A DNA stretch of 64,000 nt, taken from assembly GCF_004310425.1 (NCBI RefSeq), contig NZ_SIUB01000002.1, positions 1 to 64,000 of the forward strand, in the 5' to 3' direction. Position 1 is the stretch's first letter. Each line of letters opens with the position of its first letter. Under the pieces are notes generated by a model. That model did no database searches, had not been told where the DNA came from, and worked only from the letters and a program-made list of their open reading frames with translations. This DNA comes from Hansschlegelia quercus. Lineage in GTDB: Bacteria; Pseudomonadota; Alphaproteobacteria; Rhizobiales; Methylopilaceae. The translations under genes were made by a program, and so were the position numbers. This document shows, one piece after another, positions 27,540 to 38,670 of the stretch.

Positions 27540-29039
27540 TCAGATCGTCTGGTTATAGGCCCCGACTTCGGAGCGCCGGCGAAGCACGCCGTCGACGGCC
27601 TTGAACATCTCGTGGAGACGAGCCTCCGAGGCGGGGCTCTCGATCACCACCACCAGTTCCGGCTTGTTCGACGACGCGCGCACCAAACCCCAAGTGCCAT
27701 CGTCCGTCGTTACGCGAACGCCGTTGACGGTGACGATGTCCGTAATCGGATGCCCGGCGATCGGCTCCCCGTCCGCGCGCATCTTCTCGAAGGCGGCGGT
27801 GACTTCGGCGACCACGTCGTACTTCACCTCGTCGGCGCAATGTGGCGACATGGTGGGCGAGCCCCAGGTCTTCGGCAGCGCCCGCTTGAGGTCAGCCATC
27901 GACTGACCCGGATTGCGGTCGAGCATGTCGCAGACCGCGAAGGCCGAGATCAGGCCGTCGTCGTACCCATAGCCGATCGGCTTGTTGAAGAAGTAGTGGC
28001 CGGATTTCTCGAAGCCGACCAAGGCGTTGAGCTCGTTTACGCGCCTCTTGATGTAGGAGTGGCCGGTCTTCCAATAGTCCGTCTTCGCCCCTTGCGCGAT
28101 CAGCACGGGGTCGGAGGCGAACAGGCCGGTCGACTTCACGTCGACCACGAACTGCGCGTCCTTGTGGATCGCGGAGAGGTCGCGCGCCAGCATCACGCCG
28201 ACCTTGTCGGCGAAGATCTCGTCGCCTTCATTGTCCACCACGCCGCAGCGGTCGCCGTCGCCGTCGAAGCCGAGGCCGACATCCGCGCCGTGCTCCAGCA
28301 CCGCGTCGCGGATCGCGTGGAGCATCTGCATGTCTTCGGGGTTCGGATTGTATTTCGGAAAACTGTGGTCGAGCTCAGTGTCGAGCGGGATCACCTCGCA
28401 GCCGAGCATCTCGAGCGCCTTCGGCGCGAACGCGCCGGCCGTGCCGTTGCCGCAGGCCGCGACGACCCTGAGCTTGCGCGACAGCTTCGGCCGATCGAGC
28501 ATTCTGGCGAGGTAGCGGTCGGGAAAGTTCTCCACGAACTCGAAGGAGCCGCCGCCGCGCAGCTCGAAATCGGCGGCGAGCGTGATCTCCCTGAGCTTGC
28601 CCATCTCCTCCGGCCCGAAGGTCATCGGGCGCTGCACGCCCATCTTCACGCCGGTCCAGCCATTGTCGTTGTGCGAGGCCGTGACCATCGCGACGCAGGG
28701 GCAGTCGAGCTCGAACTGCGCGAAATAGGCCATCGGGGAGAGCGCTAGGCCGATGTCGAGCACGCGAACGCCCGCCGCCATCAGGCCCGAGGTCAGCGCG
28801 ACCTTGATCGCCGACGAATAGCTGCGGAAGTCGTGTCCGACGACGATTTTAGGCTCGACGCCGAGGCGATGGATCAGCGTGCCGAGGCCCATGCCGAGCG
28901 CCTGGACGCCCATGAGGTTGATCTCGTCGGGGAACAGCCAGCGCGCGTCGTACTCGCGAAAGCCCGTCGGCCGCACCATCGGCGAGGACTCGAACTCGTA
29001 GGTGTTCGGCTTGAGGGAGGCCTGCGGTTTGGGAAACAT
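27540..29039 (-). CDS. Phosphomannomutase/phosphoglucomutase (ManB/AlgC type)
   Basis: The protein has 499 residues from ATG 29039, with GAGG five bases upstream (a TTG lies one codon earlier). The catalytic phosphoserine is Ser122 in VTASHND. The metal loop is GFDGDGDRCGVVD, the sugar loop contains GFEKSGHYFF (E-x-S-G-H), and a phosphate loop RASSNKPELVV is at the end. It interconverts hexose-6- and hexose-1-phosphates, giving mannose-1-phosphate for the next gene's product and possibly glucose-1-phosphate. It is followed upstream by the guanylyltransferase gene in the same orientation (125-bp gap), so the two are probably one unit. Confidence 0.92.
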   Translation of the reverse strand: MFPKPQASLKPNTYEFESSPMVRPTGFREYDARWLFPDEINLMGVQALGMGLGTLIHRLGVEPKIVVGHDFRSYSSAIKVALTSGLMAAGVRVLDIGLALSPMAYFAQFELDCPCVAMVTASHNDNGWTGVKMGVQRPMTFGPEEMGKLREITLAADFELRGGGSFEFVENFPDRYLARMLDRPKLSRKLRVVAACGNGTAGAFAPKALEMLGCEVIPLDTELDHSFPKYNPNPEDMQMLHAIRDAVLEHGADVGLGFDGDGDRCGVVDNEGDEIFADKVGVMLARDLSAIHKDAQFVVDVKSTGLFASDPVLIAQGAKTDYWKTGHSYIKRRVNELNALVGFEKSGHYFFNKPIGYGYDDGLISAFAVCDMLDRNPGQSMADLKRALPKTWGSPTMSPHCADEVKYDVVAEVTAAFEKMRADGEPIAGHPITDIVTVNGVRVTTDDGTWGLVRASSNKPELVVVIESPASEARLHEMFKAVDGVLRRRSEVGAYNQTI

Positions 29040-29164
29040 CAACGCCTCATGACGCGGTGGTCTTCGGATGGACTATGCGTGACGGCGACCGGGCGTCCGG
29101 CCGCAAGCTGAGCGGACCGGCGACCCCTCGAAGTGGAGTCGCCCAAGGGCCCGCCCATTCTCGT

Positions 29165-30592
29165 TCAGACGCGGGCGTAAATGTCCTCGATGCGGACGAT
29201 GTCGTCCTCCCCGAGATAGGGGCCGGACTGGACCTCGATGAGGTTGAGCGGGACCTTGCCGGGATTGGCCAGCCTGTGAACACAGCCGAGCGGCAGGAAG
29301 ATCGACTCGTTCTCGCGCAGCAGGATCTCTTCTCCGTCGCGCGTGACGAGCGCCGTGCCGTTGACCACCACCCAGTGCTCGGCGCGGTGAAAGTGCTTCT
29401 GCAGCGATAGCTTGCCGCCGGGATTGACGGTGATCCGCTTCACCTGGAAGCGGTCGCCGTTCTGGATCGACTCGTAGAAGCCCCACGGGCGATACATCCG
29501 CGGCGTCTGGGTCGCGGACGAAATCTCCTCATTGCGCAGGAGATCGACCAGCGACTTCACATGCTGATCGTGCTTCTTCGGCGTCACAAGCACGGCGTCG
29601 GGCGTGGCGACGATGATCAGATCCTCGACGCCGTAGGCGGCGATCGCGGGTCCCTCGCTCCGCAGATATGAGTTCGAGCTTTCGAGCGCGAAGGCTTCGC
29701 CGACGAGGACGTTGCCTGTTTCATCCTTGTCGCCGAGCGACCAGAGCGCCGACCAACTGCCGACGTCCGTCCACGGGAACTCGGCCGCGACGACGCAGGC
29801 GAGCGCGGTCTTCTCCATCACCGCATGGTCGATCGAGATCGAGGGCGACGACGCCAGCGCTTCGGGCGAGAGCCGCAGGAAGTCCATGTCTTCGACAGCG
29901 TCGCCAACAGCCGTCGAGGCGGCGTTCAGAACGTCCGGAGCGAAAGTCTGGAGCTCGGCGAGGAACGTCGCGCAGTGCAGCAGGAAGATGCCGCTGTTCC
30001 AGGCATAATCATTCGACGCGAGATACTGGTCGGCGAGCGACTGGCTGGGCTTTTCGACGAACTGGGCGACCCCCGAGACGCCGGCGAAATCCCGGTAGGC
30101 CTCGCCGCGCTTGATGTAGCCGTAGCCGGTGGCGGCTTCCGTCGGTTGGACCCCGAAGAGAACCAGACGGCCCGAGCGGGCTGCTTCCGCGCCGGCCTCG
30201 ACCGCTTTCAGGAAGGCCGTCGTGTCGCCGATGATATGGTCGGCCGGCATCACCAGGATCAGCGCGTCAGGATCCGAGCGGCTCGTCAGCAAGGCGGCGA
30301 CCGCGGCGGCGAAGGCCGTGTTGCGGCCCTCCGACTCCAGGACGATCTTCGCGTTCTCTACCTTCAGGGCGCGCAACTGCTCGGCTATGACGAAGCGGTG
30401 CTCGACATTGGCGATGACCGTCAGCGGTCCGAAGCGCGTCGCATCATTCGTTCTGCCCGCGGCCTGCTGTAAAAGCGTTTTTGGACCGTTCAGAGCCAGC
30501 AATTGCTTCGGAAACGCCTCCCTGGAGAGCGGCCAAAGTCTGCTGCCGGCGCCGCCAGAAAGCAGGACGGGGTAAATCGCTGATTTGCTCAT
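29165..30592 (-). CDS. manC: Mannose-1-phosphate guanylyltransferase / mannose-6-phosphate isomerase
   Basis: The protein has 475 residues, the bifunctional length. The N-terminal nucleotidyltransferase has [20 protein letters not shown] (GTP-binding) and FVEKPSQ. The C-terminal cupin (~360-470) has [25 protein letters not shown] with the metal-binding histidines. It makes GDP-mannose and can also turn fructose-6-phosphate into mannose-6-phosphate. GDP-mannose implies mannose, fucose or rhamnose-type sugars in the polymer. ATG 30592 faces the divergent epimerase gene across a 385-bp region. Confidence 0.94.
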   Translation of the reverse strand: MSKSAIYPVLLSGGAGSRLWPLSREAFPKQLLALNGPKTLLQQAAGRTNDATRFGPLTVIANVEHRFVIAEQLRALKVENAKIVLESEGRNTAFAAAVAALLTSRSDPDALILVMPADHIIGDTTAFLKAVEAGAEAARSGRLVLFGVQPTEAATGYGYIKRGEAYRDFAGVSGVAQFVEKPSQSLADQYLASNDYAWNSGIFLLHCATFLAELQTFAPDVLNAASTAVGDAVEDMDFLRLSPEALASSPSISIDHAVMEKTALACVVAAEFPWTDVGSWSALWSLGDKDETGNVLVGEAFALESSNSYLRSEGPAIAAYGVEDLIIVATPDAVLVTPKKHDQHVKSLVDLLRNEEISSATQTPRMYRPWGFYESIQNGDRFQVKRITVNPGGKLSLQKHFHRAEHWVVVNGTALVTRDGEEILLRENESIFLPLGCVHRLANPGKVPLNLIEVQSGPYLGEDDIVRIEDIYARV

Positions 30593-30977
30593 CTGCCTCT
30601 GGAAGTCTGCTCAATACGATAGGCGCGATACGATCCGCCGCCGGACAGTCGACCGATTAAGTCCGATCTTTACACCTGCCATTGCAGCGCAATGTGTCGA
30701 CCGGACCGCCACCTGTCTACGGATTTTGCAGTGCGGCATGATTTCGCCTGCGAGCGCAAGGCAGCCCAATGCCGCGGACGGGTCCCGCGAAAGACGCCTC
30801 AGATCTGCATGCAGCGGAGGCGGCGCCTGTTCGAGAGGTCGTTCTCCCGTTATGCCTCGCCCCGCCGCCGGTGGACGCGAGCGTCCGGCGGACAACAACG
30901 CCGAAGCGGCGAGCTGCGCTGACCAGCCCATGATCGCCAAGCGACAGGGCGGGCTTGATGATGGAAGGACGCGACGG
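30593..30977. promoter_or_regulatory. 385-bp divergent region with a perfect 15-bp palindrome
   Basis: No gene is supported here. The striking element is the palindrome CATTGC-AGC-GCAATG at 30680-30694, with perfect 6-bp arms and a 3-bp spacer, ~90 bp upstream of manC. It contains TGCAGCGCAAT, also present at 10886-10896. A helix-turn-helix regulator site is the likely reading (inference). The right part, 30760-30960, looks like ordinary GC-rich spacer. Confidence 0.45.
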
Positions 30978-31991
30978 ATGAGATTCCTCGTCACGGGGAC
31001 CGCTGGCTTTATCGGCTACCATCTCGCGCAGCGGCTCCTGGACGCCGGCCATTTCGTCACCGGCTTTGACGGGATGACCGCTTATTATGACGTCCGTCTA
31101 AAGGAGGCCCGCCACGCGCTGCTCGCGCGCTCCAACGGCTTCAAGGCGATCATCGGTCAGCTGGAGGACATGGCGGCGCTCGAGAAGGCCGCGGAGGTCG
31201 CTCAGCCGGAGGTGATCGTCCATCTCGCCGCCCAGGCCGGCGTGCGCCATTCCATCGAACAGCCGCGCTCGTTCGCCGACTCGAACCTCACCGGCTCCTT
31301 CAACATGCTGGAGATCGCCCGCGCGGTGAAACCGGCTCACCTGCTGATGGCGTCGACGAGCTCGGTCTATGGCGCGAACGAAATAATGCCGTTCCAGGAG
31401 GCCGATCGGACCGACCATCCGTTGACCTTTTATGCCGCGACCAAGAAAGCGATGGAGGCGATGTCGCACTCCTACGCCCACCTGTTCGGCGTTCCGACGA
31501 CCTGCTTCCGCTTCTTCACGGTCTACGGCCCATGGGGCAGGCCCGACATGGCGCTTTTCAAGTTCGTCGACGCGATTTCGAAGGAGCAGCCGATCGACGT
31601 CTACGGCGAAGGCAGGCTGCAGCGCGACTTTACTTACGTCTCCGATCTCGTGGAGGGCATCGTGCGTCTGATCGACGCTCGTCCAGCGATCGGATCGCCC
31701 GTGGCGGCCGAAGGCGTGAGCGACACGCTCTCTCCGGTCGCGCCGTGGCGGGTGGTGAATGTCGGCGGCGGCGAGCCTGTCGGCTTGCTGCCGTTCATCG
31801 AAACGATCGAGCGCTGCCTGGGCAAGCCCGCGATCCGGAACATGCTGCCGATGCAGCCCGGCGACGTGCCCGCCACATGGGCCGATCACCGCCTGCTCGA
31901 AGCGCTCACCGGCTATCGGCCGCGAACGAGCGTGGAGGAGGGCGTGCGCGCCTTCGTCGACTGGTACGTCGACTACACGAAAGCGGCCTGA
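30978..31991 (+). CDS. UDP-glucuronate 4-epimerase-like SDR enzyme
   Basis: The protein has 337 residues. I use ATG 30978 because GGAAGGA lies seven bases upstream and the NAD-binding motif [11 protein letters not shown] begins at residue 7. The SDR active site is STSSVYG plus Y-x-x-x-K in [26 protein letters not shown] is characteristic of the CapI/LspL UDP-glucuronate epimerase branch. It probably converts UDP-GlcA from ugd into UDP-GalA for the EPS. A frame open upstream to 30585 is not supported by any ribosome site. Confidence 0.88.
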   Translation: MRFLVTGTAGFIGYHLAQRLLDAGHFVTGFDGMTAYYDVRLKEARHALLARSNGFKAIIGQLEDMAALEKAAEVAQPEVIVHLAAQAGVRHSIEQPRSFADSNLTGSFNMLEIARAVKPAHLLMASTSSVYGANEIMPFQEADRTDHPLTFYAATKKAMEAMSHSYAHLFGVPTTCFRFFTVYGPWGRPDMALFKFVDAISKEQPIDVYGEGRLQRDFTYVSDLVEGIVRLIDARPAIGSPVAAEGVSDTLSPVAPWRVVNVGGGEPVGLLPFIETIERCLGKPAIRNMLPMQPGDVPATWADHRLLEALTGYRPRTSVEEGVRAFVDWYVDYTKAA

Positions 31992-32071
31992 GGGCGCCCT
32001 GCGGGCTTTGCACGTCCGCTTGCTGAATGAGCGGTTCGTCGGGTAGCGCGGATACCAGATATGCAAGATGA

Positions 32072-32815
<744 letters not shown>

Positions 32816-32847
32816 CATCGCCGCCGAGCGGAGGTGATCGGCCAACG

Positions 32848-32882
32848 AAAAAGCCCCGCGTCTCACGACGCGGGGCTTTCTG
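32848..32882. terminator. Bidirectional intrinsic terminator
   Basis: GCCCCGCGTC (32853-32862) and GACGCGGGGC (32867-32876) form a perfect 10-bp stem with loop TCAC, flanked by AAAAA on the left and TTT on the right. It sits between the convergent bluB and transporter genes and can serve both. Confidence 0.9.
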
Positions 32883-32908
32883 TTCAGCGGCTGTGACGCC
32901 GCTGCCGA

Positions 32909-34621
32909 TCAGGCGTGATCGTAGGTGTTGGTGTCGCGATCCTTCGTCTCCGGCACGAAGAACAGGCCGATGACCACCGTCATCAAAGCGAACACGATCG
33001 GGTACCAGAGGCCGTAATAGATGTCGCCGGTGGCCGCCACCATGGCGAAGGCGGTCGCCGGGAGCAGGCCGCCGAACCAGCCGTTGCCGATGTGGTAGGG
33101 CAGCGACATCGACGAGTAGCGGATGCGGGTGGGGAACAGCTCCACCAGCGCCGCCGCGATCGGCCCGTAGACCATGGTCACGAACAGCACCAGCACGAAC
33201 AGCATCAGGATGATGCCGCCGGTCTGCGCCCGGAAGACGTCGAACGGATGCGCCATCTTTACGATCGCCGGGTCGCCGGCCTTCGGGTAGCCAGCCGCCT
33301 GAAGGGCCGCCGAGACGGTCTTGTTGGTCTCCGCCGCCGCGGGGCCCGCGGCATAGGGAATCGACTGACCGTTGATCGTGATTGCCGTCGGCGTGCCCGC
33401 CGGAGCCGCCTCGCTGGCGTAGCGTACCGAAGACTTCGACAGGAAATCGCGGGCGACGTCGCAATTCGACGTATATTTGCGGGTGCCGACCGGGTTGAAC
33501 AGGCTTCCGCACTCCGCGGGATCGGCGACCACCGAGACCTGCACGGTCTCGATCGCCTTCTCCAGCGTCGGGTTCGCGATGGTGGTGATCTGCTTGAAGA
33601 TCGGGAAGAAGCAGATCGCCGCGATCAGGCAGCCGCCGAGGATGATCGGCTTGCGGCCGATCTTGTCAGAGAGCCAGCCGAAGAACACGAAGAAGCCGGT
33701 GCCGAGGAGCAGCGACCAGGCGATCAGCAGGTTCGCCGTGTAGCCGTCGACCTTCAGGATCGATTGCAGGAAGAACAGCGCATAGAACTGCCCGGTGTAC
33801 CAGACGACGCCCTGTCCGGCGGTGAGGCCGAGCAGCGCGATCAACGCGATCTTGGCGTTCTTCCACTGACCGAACGACTCCGTCAGCGGCGCCTTCGAGC
33901 CCGTTCCTTCAGCCTTCATCTTCTGGAAGGCGGGCGACTCGCTGAGCTGCATCCGGATCCAGACCGAGATGCCGAGCAGCAGCACCGAGACAAGGAACGG
34001 GATGCGCCAGCCCCACTCCTTGAACGCGTCTTCGCCGACCGCCGTTCGAGTGGTCAGGATGACGATCAGCGACAGGAAGAGACCGAGCGTCGCCGTGGTC
34101 TGAATCCACGATGTGTAGAAACCGCGGCGTCCCTGCGGCGCGTGCTCGGCCACGTAGGTCGCGGCGCCGCCATACTCGCCGCCGAGCGCGAGGCCCTGGA
34201 GGAGGCGCAGCAGGATCAGGATCACGGGCGCCGCGAAGCCGATCGTGGCCGCGCCGGGCAGCACGCCGACGACGAACGTCGAGATGCCCATGATCAGGAT
34301 GGTGACGAGGAAGGTGTATTTGCGGCCGACGAGGTCGCCGATCCGCCCGAACACGAGGGCGCCGAATGGACGCACGATGAAGCCCGCGGCGAAGGCGAGC
34401 AGCGCGAAGATGTTGCGCGTCGACTCGTCGTAGAGCGGCTTGCCGTCGGCGCCGAGCACGTTGAAGAACTGCGCGCCGATGATGACGGCGAGCGACCCGT
34501 AGAGATAGAAGTCATACCATTCGAAGACCGTGCCGAGTGAGGACGCGAAGATCACGCGCCGCTCCTCCTTGGTCATCGGTCGCGCGGGCTCTCTCACCGC
34601 GGTCGTGCTCGCCAAAGTCAT
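32909..34621 (-). CDS. MFS metabolite:H+ symporter (MHS family) with an enlarged loop
   Basis: The protein has 570 residues, against ~430-450 for classic MHS members (ProP, KgtP, ShiA). It has 12 membrane segments. GTVFEWYDFYLYGSLA is the MHS TM1 signature; GRIGDLVGRKYTF and LLQGLALGGEYGGAATYVAEHAP are the loop 2-3 and TM4-5 signatures. The extra length is a hydrophilic insert at ~345-460 with two cysteines (~370, ~387), between TM8 and the last helices. It probably imports a small organic acid or osmolyte; the substrate is unknown. ATG 34621 is the start. Confidence 0.88.
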   Translation of the reverse strand: MTLASTTAVREPARPMTKEERRVIFASSLGTVFEWYDFYLYGSLAVIIGAQFFNVLGADGKPLYDESTRNIFALLAFAAGFIVRPFGALVFGRIGDLVGRKYTFLVTILIMGISTFVVGVLPGAATIGFAAPVILILLRLLQGLALGGEYGGAATYVAEHAPQGRRGFYTSWIQTTATLGLFLSLIVILTTRTAVGEDAFKEWGWRIPFLVSVLLLGISVWIRMQLSESPAFQKMKAEGTGSKAPLTESFGQWKNAKIALIALLGLTAGQGVVWYTGQFYALFFLQSILKVDGYTANLLIAWSLLLGTGFFVFFGWLSDKIGRKPIILGGCLIAAICFFPIFKQITTIANPTLEKAIETVQVSVVADPAECGSLFNPVGTRKYTSNCDVARDFLSKSSVRYASEAAPAGTPTAITINGQSIPYAAGPAAAETNKTVSAALQAAGYPKAGDPAIVKMAHPFDVFRAQTGGIILMLFVLVLFVTMVYGPIAAALVELFPTRIRYSSMSLPYHIGNGWFGGLLPATAFAMVAATGDIYYGLWYPIVFALMTVVIGLFFVPETKDRDTNTYDHA

Positions 34622-34795
34622 CGTTTCTTCGCCCTCTGACGCTCCCCGGCCCGCATTGATGCGGGCGTCGCCGCCGCCACGTGCGGGCGGCTTGCAGCGG
34701 CTCTCGAACAGACTTTCAGTTCCCCTGAAGACTGGCGCGGAGTGCCGCTTAATCTAAATACAGGTTACGGCGCGGAGTCGTCGACAGGATGCGCC

Positions 34796-35194
34796 ATGCA
34801 ACGTTCGTTTATACGACCTTCGTCAGCCATCGCTTTGATGCTGCTTGCTTTTAGCGTTTCGGCCAAGGCCGAAGAGCGGTCCGGCAGCGTAATCTCAGAG
34901 CCCTACGACCAGCGGCCGGGCGCGGTGACCCGTCCGATGGGTGAGCCGGATCGAAATGCGCGCCGCGGCCGAAGCTCTCCAGAGCTGGTCACGACCCCGC
35001 GAGCGCTGCCGCGCCCTGCCGATCCGCCGCGTTACGATCGCTATGGCCAGCGGTCCAACGTGCCAGGCAGACCCGACACGCTGGACTCCATCGGCCAGGC
35101 TCGTCGCTATACGCCGCGGCCGCCATTGGTTCAGAGCGGGCCGACGGTCCGGACGGACGCCGCGACGCGGATCAACCAGTTCCCGCCGCGCTGA
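34796..35194 (+). CDS. Small secreted Pro/Arg-rich protein of unknown function
   Basis: The protein has 132 residues from ATG 34796, with AGGA six bases upstream. The signal peptide is SSAIALMLLAFSVSAKA, with cleavage likely after AKA. The mature part is low-complexity and rich in Pro, Arg, Asp and Ser, with no recognisable domain; it is probably disordered in the periplasm. The end overlaps the convergent rlmB gene by 23 bp. It was not recognised as a named family. Confidence 0.65.
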   Translation: MQRSFIRPSSAIALMLLAFSVSAKAEERSGSVISEPYDQRPGAVTRPMGEPDRNARRGRSSPELVTTPRALPRPADPPRYDRYGQRSNVPGRPDTLDSIGQARRYTPRPPLVQSGPTVRTDAATRINQFPPR

Positions 35195-36026
35195 CGCCGG
35201 CGCGCGCCCGCATCGCCACATAAAGCGAGATCGCCGCAGCGTTGGAGACGTTGAGGCTGCGGATCTCGCCAGGCATTTCGAGCCTGGCCAGCCGGTCGCA
35301 AGTGTCTCGCGTCAACTGCCGCAGGCCCTTGCCCTCGGCGCCGAGCACCAGAGCCACGCCGCCGCGGCCAAGCTCGGTCTCGTCGAGCGGCGAGGGACCA
35401 TCCGAATCGAGCCCGACGCGCAGAAATCCCCGCTCGCCAAGGGCTTCGAGCGCGCGGGCGAGGTTCTGGACGAGCACGATCGGGGCATGCTCGAGGCCGC
35501 CGCTGGCGGCCTTGGCCAGCACGCCTGTCGCCTCGGGGGAATGCCGCGCCGTCGTCACTATCGCGTCAACCTTGAAGGCCGCGGCAGTGCGGACGATCGC
35601 GCCGACATTGTGCGGATCGGTGATCTGGTCGAGGACCAGCACCAGCCCGTCTTCGGGGATCGTGTCGATCGTCGGGCTCTCGAGCGCCTCGGCCTCGAGA
35701 TAGAGGCCCTGATGCACGGCGTCCGGCGTCAGCAGGCGATCGATCTGCCCCGGCCGAACCATTTCCGGCTCGATGCGGTCGCCGAGGCCGGCCTCGCTGA
35801 GCCGCGCCCAGGCGTTCTCCGTCGCCATCAGGCGGATGAGCTTGCGTCGGGGATTCGCCAGCGCTTCGGCGACGCTGTGATGGCCGTAAAGCACGACGGG
35901 CCCGTCATGATCGCGCGGGAAGGCTGGGCGCTGCCGGTCTCCGCCGGATCGCGGGCCGCCCTTGGGGGCGCGCTTCTTCCAGGGCTGGCCGTCGGTCGGA
36001 CGAGGCGGGCGGGGCGGTCGCGGCAC
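35172..36026 (-). CDS. rlmB: 23S rRNA (guanosine-2'-O-)-methyltransferase RlmB, SpoU/TrmH family
   Basis: The protein has 284 residues. A basic Pro/Arg-rich head (~1-40) precedes the substrate-binding domain (LYGHHSVAEALANP). The SPOUT knot motifs follow: DPHNVGAIVRTAAAF (motif 1), LVLGAEGKGL (motif 2) and IRSLNVSNAAAISLY (motif 3). It methylates a conserved guanosine of 23S rRNA. The start is GTG 36026. It is divergent from tRNA-Tyr, a common neighbour in Hyphomicrobiales. Confidence 0.92.
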   Translation of the reverse strand: MPRPPRPPRPTDGQPWKKRAPKGGPRSGGDRQRPAFPRDHDGPVVLYGHHSVAEALANPRRKLIRLMATENAWARLSEAGLGDRIEPEMVRPGQIDRLLTPDAVHQGLYLEAEALESPTIDTIPEDGLVLVLDQITDPHNVGAIVRTAAAFKVDAIVTTARHSPEATGVLAKAASGGLEHAPIVLVQNLARALEALGERGFLRVGLDSDGPSPLDETELGRGGVALVLGAEGKGLRQLTRDTCDRLARLEMPGEIRSLNVSNAAAISLYVAMRARAGVSAAGTG

Positions 36027-36216
36027 GGCTCTAGGATTTCCGAGATCGGAGGGGTGGCCTGTGTGTCACGCCGCCCCCATGCTTGCAACGCGGACGCCGC
36101 CTTTTCGGTTGACGCGGCGCCGGGCGCCCCCTAAAGCACGGCCCGCGCCGAACGGAGGCTTTCGAGCCTTAGCCGCTTCGGCGTTTCGCCCGGTCCGCCG
36201 GCGCGGAGGTGAGCGT

Positions 36217-36301
36217 GGAGGGGTGCCCGAGTGGTTAAAGGGGACGGACTGTAAATCCGTTGGCTCAGCCTACGTTGGTTCGAATCCAACCCCCTCCACC
36301 A
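36217..36301 (+). tRNA. tRNA-Tyr (anticodon GTA)
   Basis: A class II tRNA of 85 nt with a long variable arm. The acceptor stem GGAGGGG pairs with CCCCTCC, followed by discriminator A and encoded CCA. The anticodon stem-loop contains ACTGTAAAT, giving GTA. The T-arm GGTTCGAATCC is intact. Confidence 0.97.
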
Positions 36302-36345
36302 TCCCGCCTGACTTGATCGCCTGATCTGCGCTATGATGCCGGCGC

Positions 36346-36419
36346 GCGGGTGTAGCTCAATGGTAGAGCAGCAGCCTTCCAAGCTGAATACGAGGGTTCG
36401 ATTCCCTTCACCCGCTCCA
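36346..36419 (+). tRNA. tRNA-Gly (anticodon TCC)
   Basis: The gene is 74 nt. The acceptor GCGGGTG pairs with CACCCGC, followed by T and CCA. The anticodon loop CTTCCAA gives TCC, reading GGA/GGG. It lies 44 bp after tRNA-Tyr and is probably co-transcribed with it. Confidence 0.97.
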
Positions 36420-36541
36420 GCTTCTGACCAAGATCTTTGACGCTGACTCCAGCAGTTGGCTGATCGATCGTCTCGGGCGATCCGTCCCGAGCCGCAGCCT
36501 TAGCGTCGAAGTCCTGCGTCCACCGACGTCACAGGTAATTC

Positions 36542-37282
36542 ATGATCCCCTGGATCCATCTGGACACGGCGCAGGTGCCGGGCGGCGGCGAGCTGAAGCT
36601 TTCGCAGCGGGGGCACGAGTTCTCAATCCGCCTCGGCCAAAACGAGCTGATGAACAACCGGCTTAGCGGCTCCGAAAAGGCGTTGGCGACGCTGGCCTTC
36701 GAACGGATCAAGGACCGCGCGCGACCGCGCATGCTGATCGGCGGTCTCGGCATGGGCTTCACCCTTGGCGCCGCGCTGGAGGTGCTGCCAGCGGGGGCGT
36801 CCGTTATGGTCGCCGAGCTGGTTCCGGCGGTGATCGCCTGGGCCCGCGGGCCGATGGCCGAGATTTTTGGAGCCAGCCTCAGCGACCCCCGGGTCACGAT
36901 CGTGCAGGACGACGTCGCGGTCCAGATCCGTTCGGGTCGCGGCGCCTATGACGCGATCCTGCTCGACGTGGACAACGGGCCGGAGGCCATGACGCGGGCG
37001 TCGAACGACGGGCTCTATGGCGTCGAAGGCCTCGGCGACGCCCGGGCGGCGCTGAAGGGCGGCGGCGTGCTGGCGGTGTGGTCGCAGGGACCGGACAAGT
37101 CGTTCGGCGCGCGGCTGTCGAAATCCGGTTTCGCGGTCGAAGAGCATCGGATCCGCGCCCACCGCGCCGGCAAGGGCGCGCGCCATGTCATCTGGCTCGC
37201 GACCAAGTCCCAGCCGGGCCTTTCCGGCGCGGGCAGGCGGAAGCCTGCGCCCATCGCCCGCACGGCGTCGCGCTCGACTTGA
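36542..37282 (+). CDS. Spermidine-synthase-like SAM-dependent protein
   Basis: The protein has 246 residues. [17 protein letters not shown] is the glycine-rich SAM/dcSAM loop, [15 protein letters not shown] the acidic strand 2, and [15 protein letters not shown] the strand-4 aspartate region of the spermidine-synthase fold. The catalytic tyrosine and putrescine pocket of true SpeE cannot be confirmed, so a methyltransferase is equally possible. A gene of this kind often lies near tuf in this order. ATG 36542 has AGG six bases upstream. Confidence 0.75.
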   Translation: MIPWIHLDTAQVPGGGELKLSQRGHEFSIRLGQNELMNNRLSGSEKALATLAFERIKDRARPRMLIGGLGMGFTLGAALEVLPAGASVMVAELVPAVIAWARGPMAEIFGASLSDPRVTIVQDDVAVQIRSGRGAYDAILLDVDNGPEAMTRASNDGLYGVEGLGDARAALKGGGVLAVWSQGPDKSFGARLSKSGFAVEEHRIRAHRAGKGARHVIWLATKSQPGLSGAGRRKPAPIARTASRST

Positions 37283-37307
37283 TCTGATCCCGCGGACGCT
37301 CTAAGCA
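37279..37307 (+). promoter_or_regulatory. Candidate promoter of the first tuf
   Basis: TTGATC (37279-37284), a 17-bp spacer and TAAGCA (37302-37307) lie ~52 bp before the tuf ATG. The -35 match is fair and the -10 match weak, so this is only a candidate. Confidence 0.35.
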
Positions 37308-37358
37308 CCGCCGCGACACTTGAGCCCTGGTCAGGGCGCGCACGCTTAGGAACCATCG

Positions 37359-38549
<1,191 letters not shown>

Positions 38550-38618
38550 TCGTCGCGACCAGCCCGTGCGCGATACGCGCAGACGCTGGATCGCGGCTTC
38601 AGTCGATCTGCTAGAGTG

Positions 38619-38657
38619 GCTCCCTTCCGCCTCGAGCGGGAGGGAGCTTCTCTTTTT
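38619..38657 (+). terminator. Intrinsic terminator of the first tuf
   Basis: GCTCCCTTCCGC (38619-38630) pairs with GCGGGAGGGAGC (38636-38647), 12 bp with one T-G wobble and a 5-base loop, followed by TTCTCTTTTT. It ends tuf transcription and shows that the next gene starts after it. Confidence 0.9.
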
Positions 38658-38670
38658 CGGGGCCGATGGC

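Noticed and set aside
38566-38670. N-terminal extension of the YbjQ-family gene to GTG 38566
   Set aside because: The extension would be coded through the 12-bp terminator hairpin and T-run of tuf.
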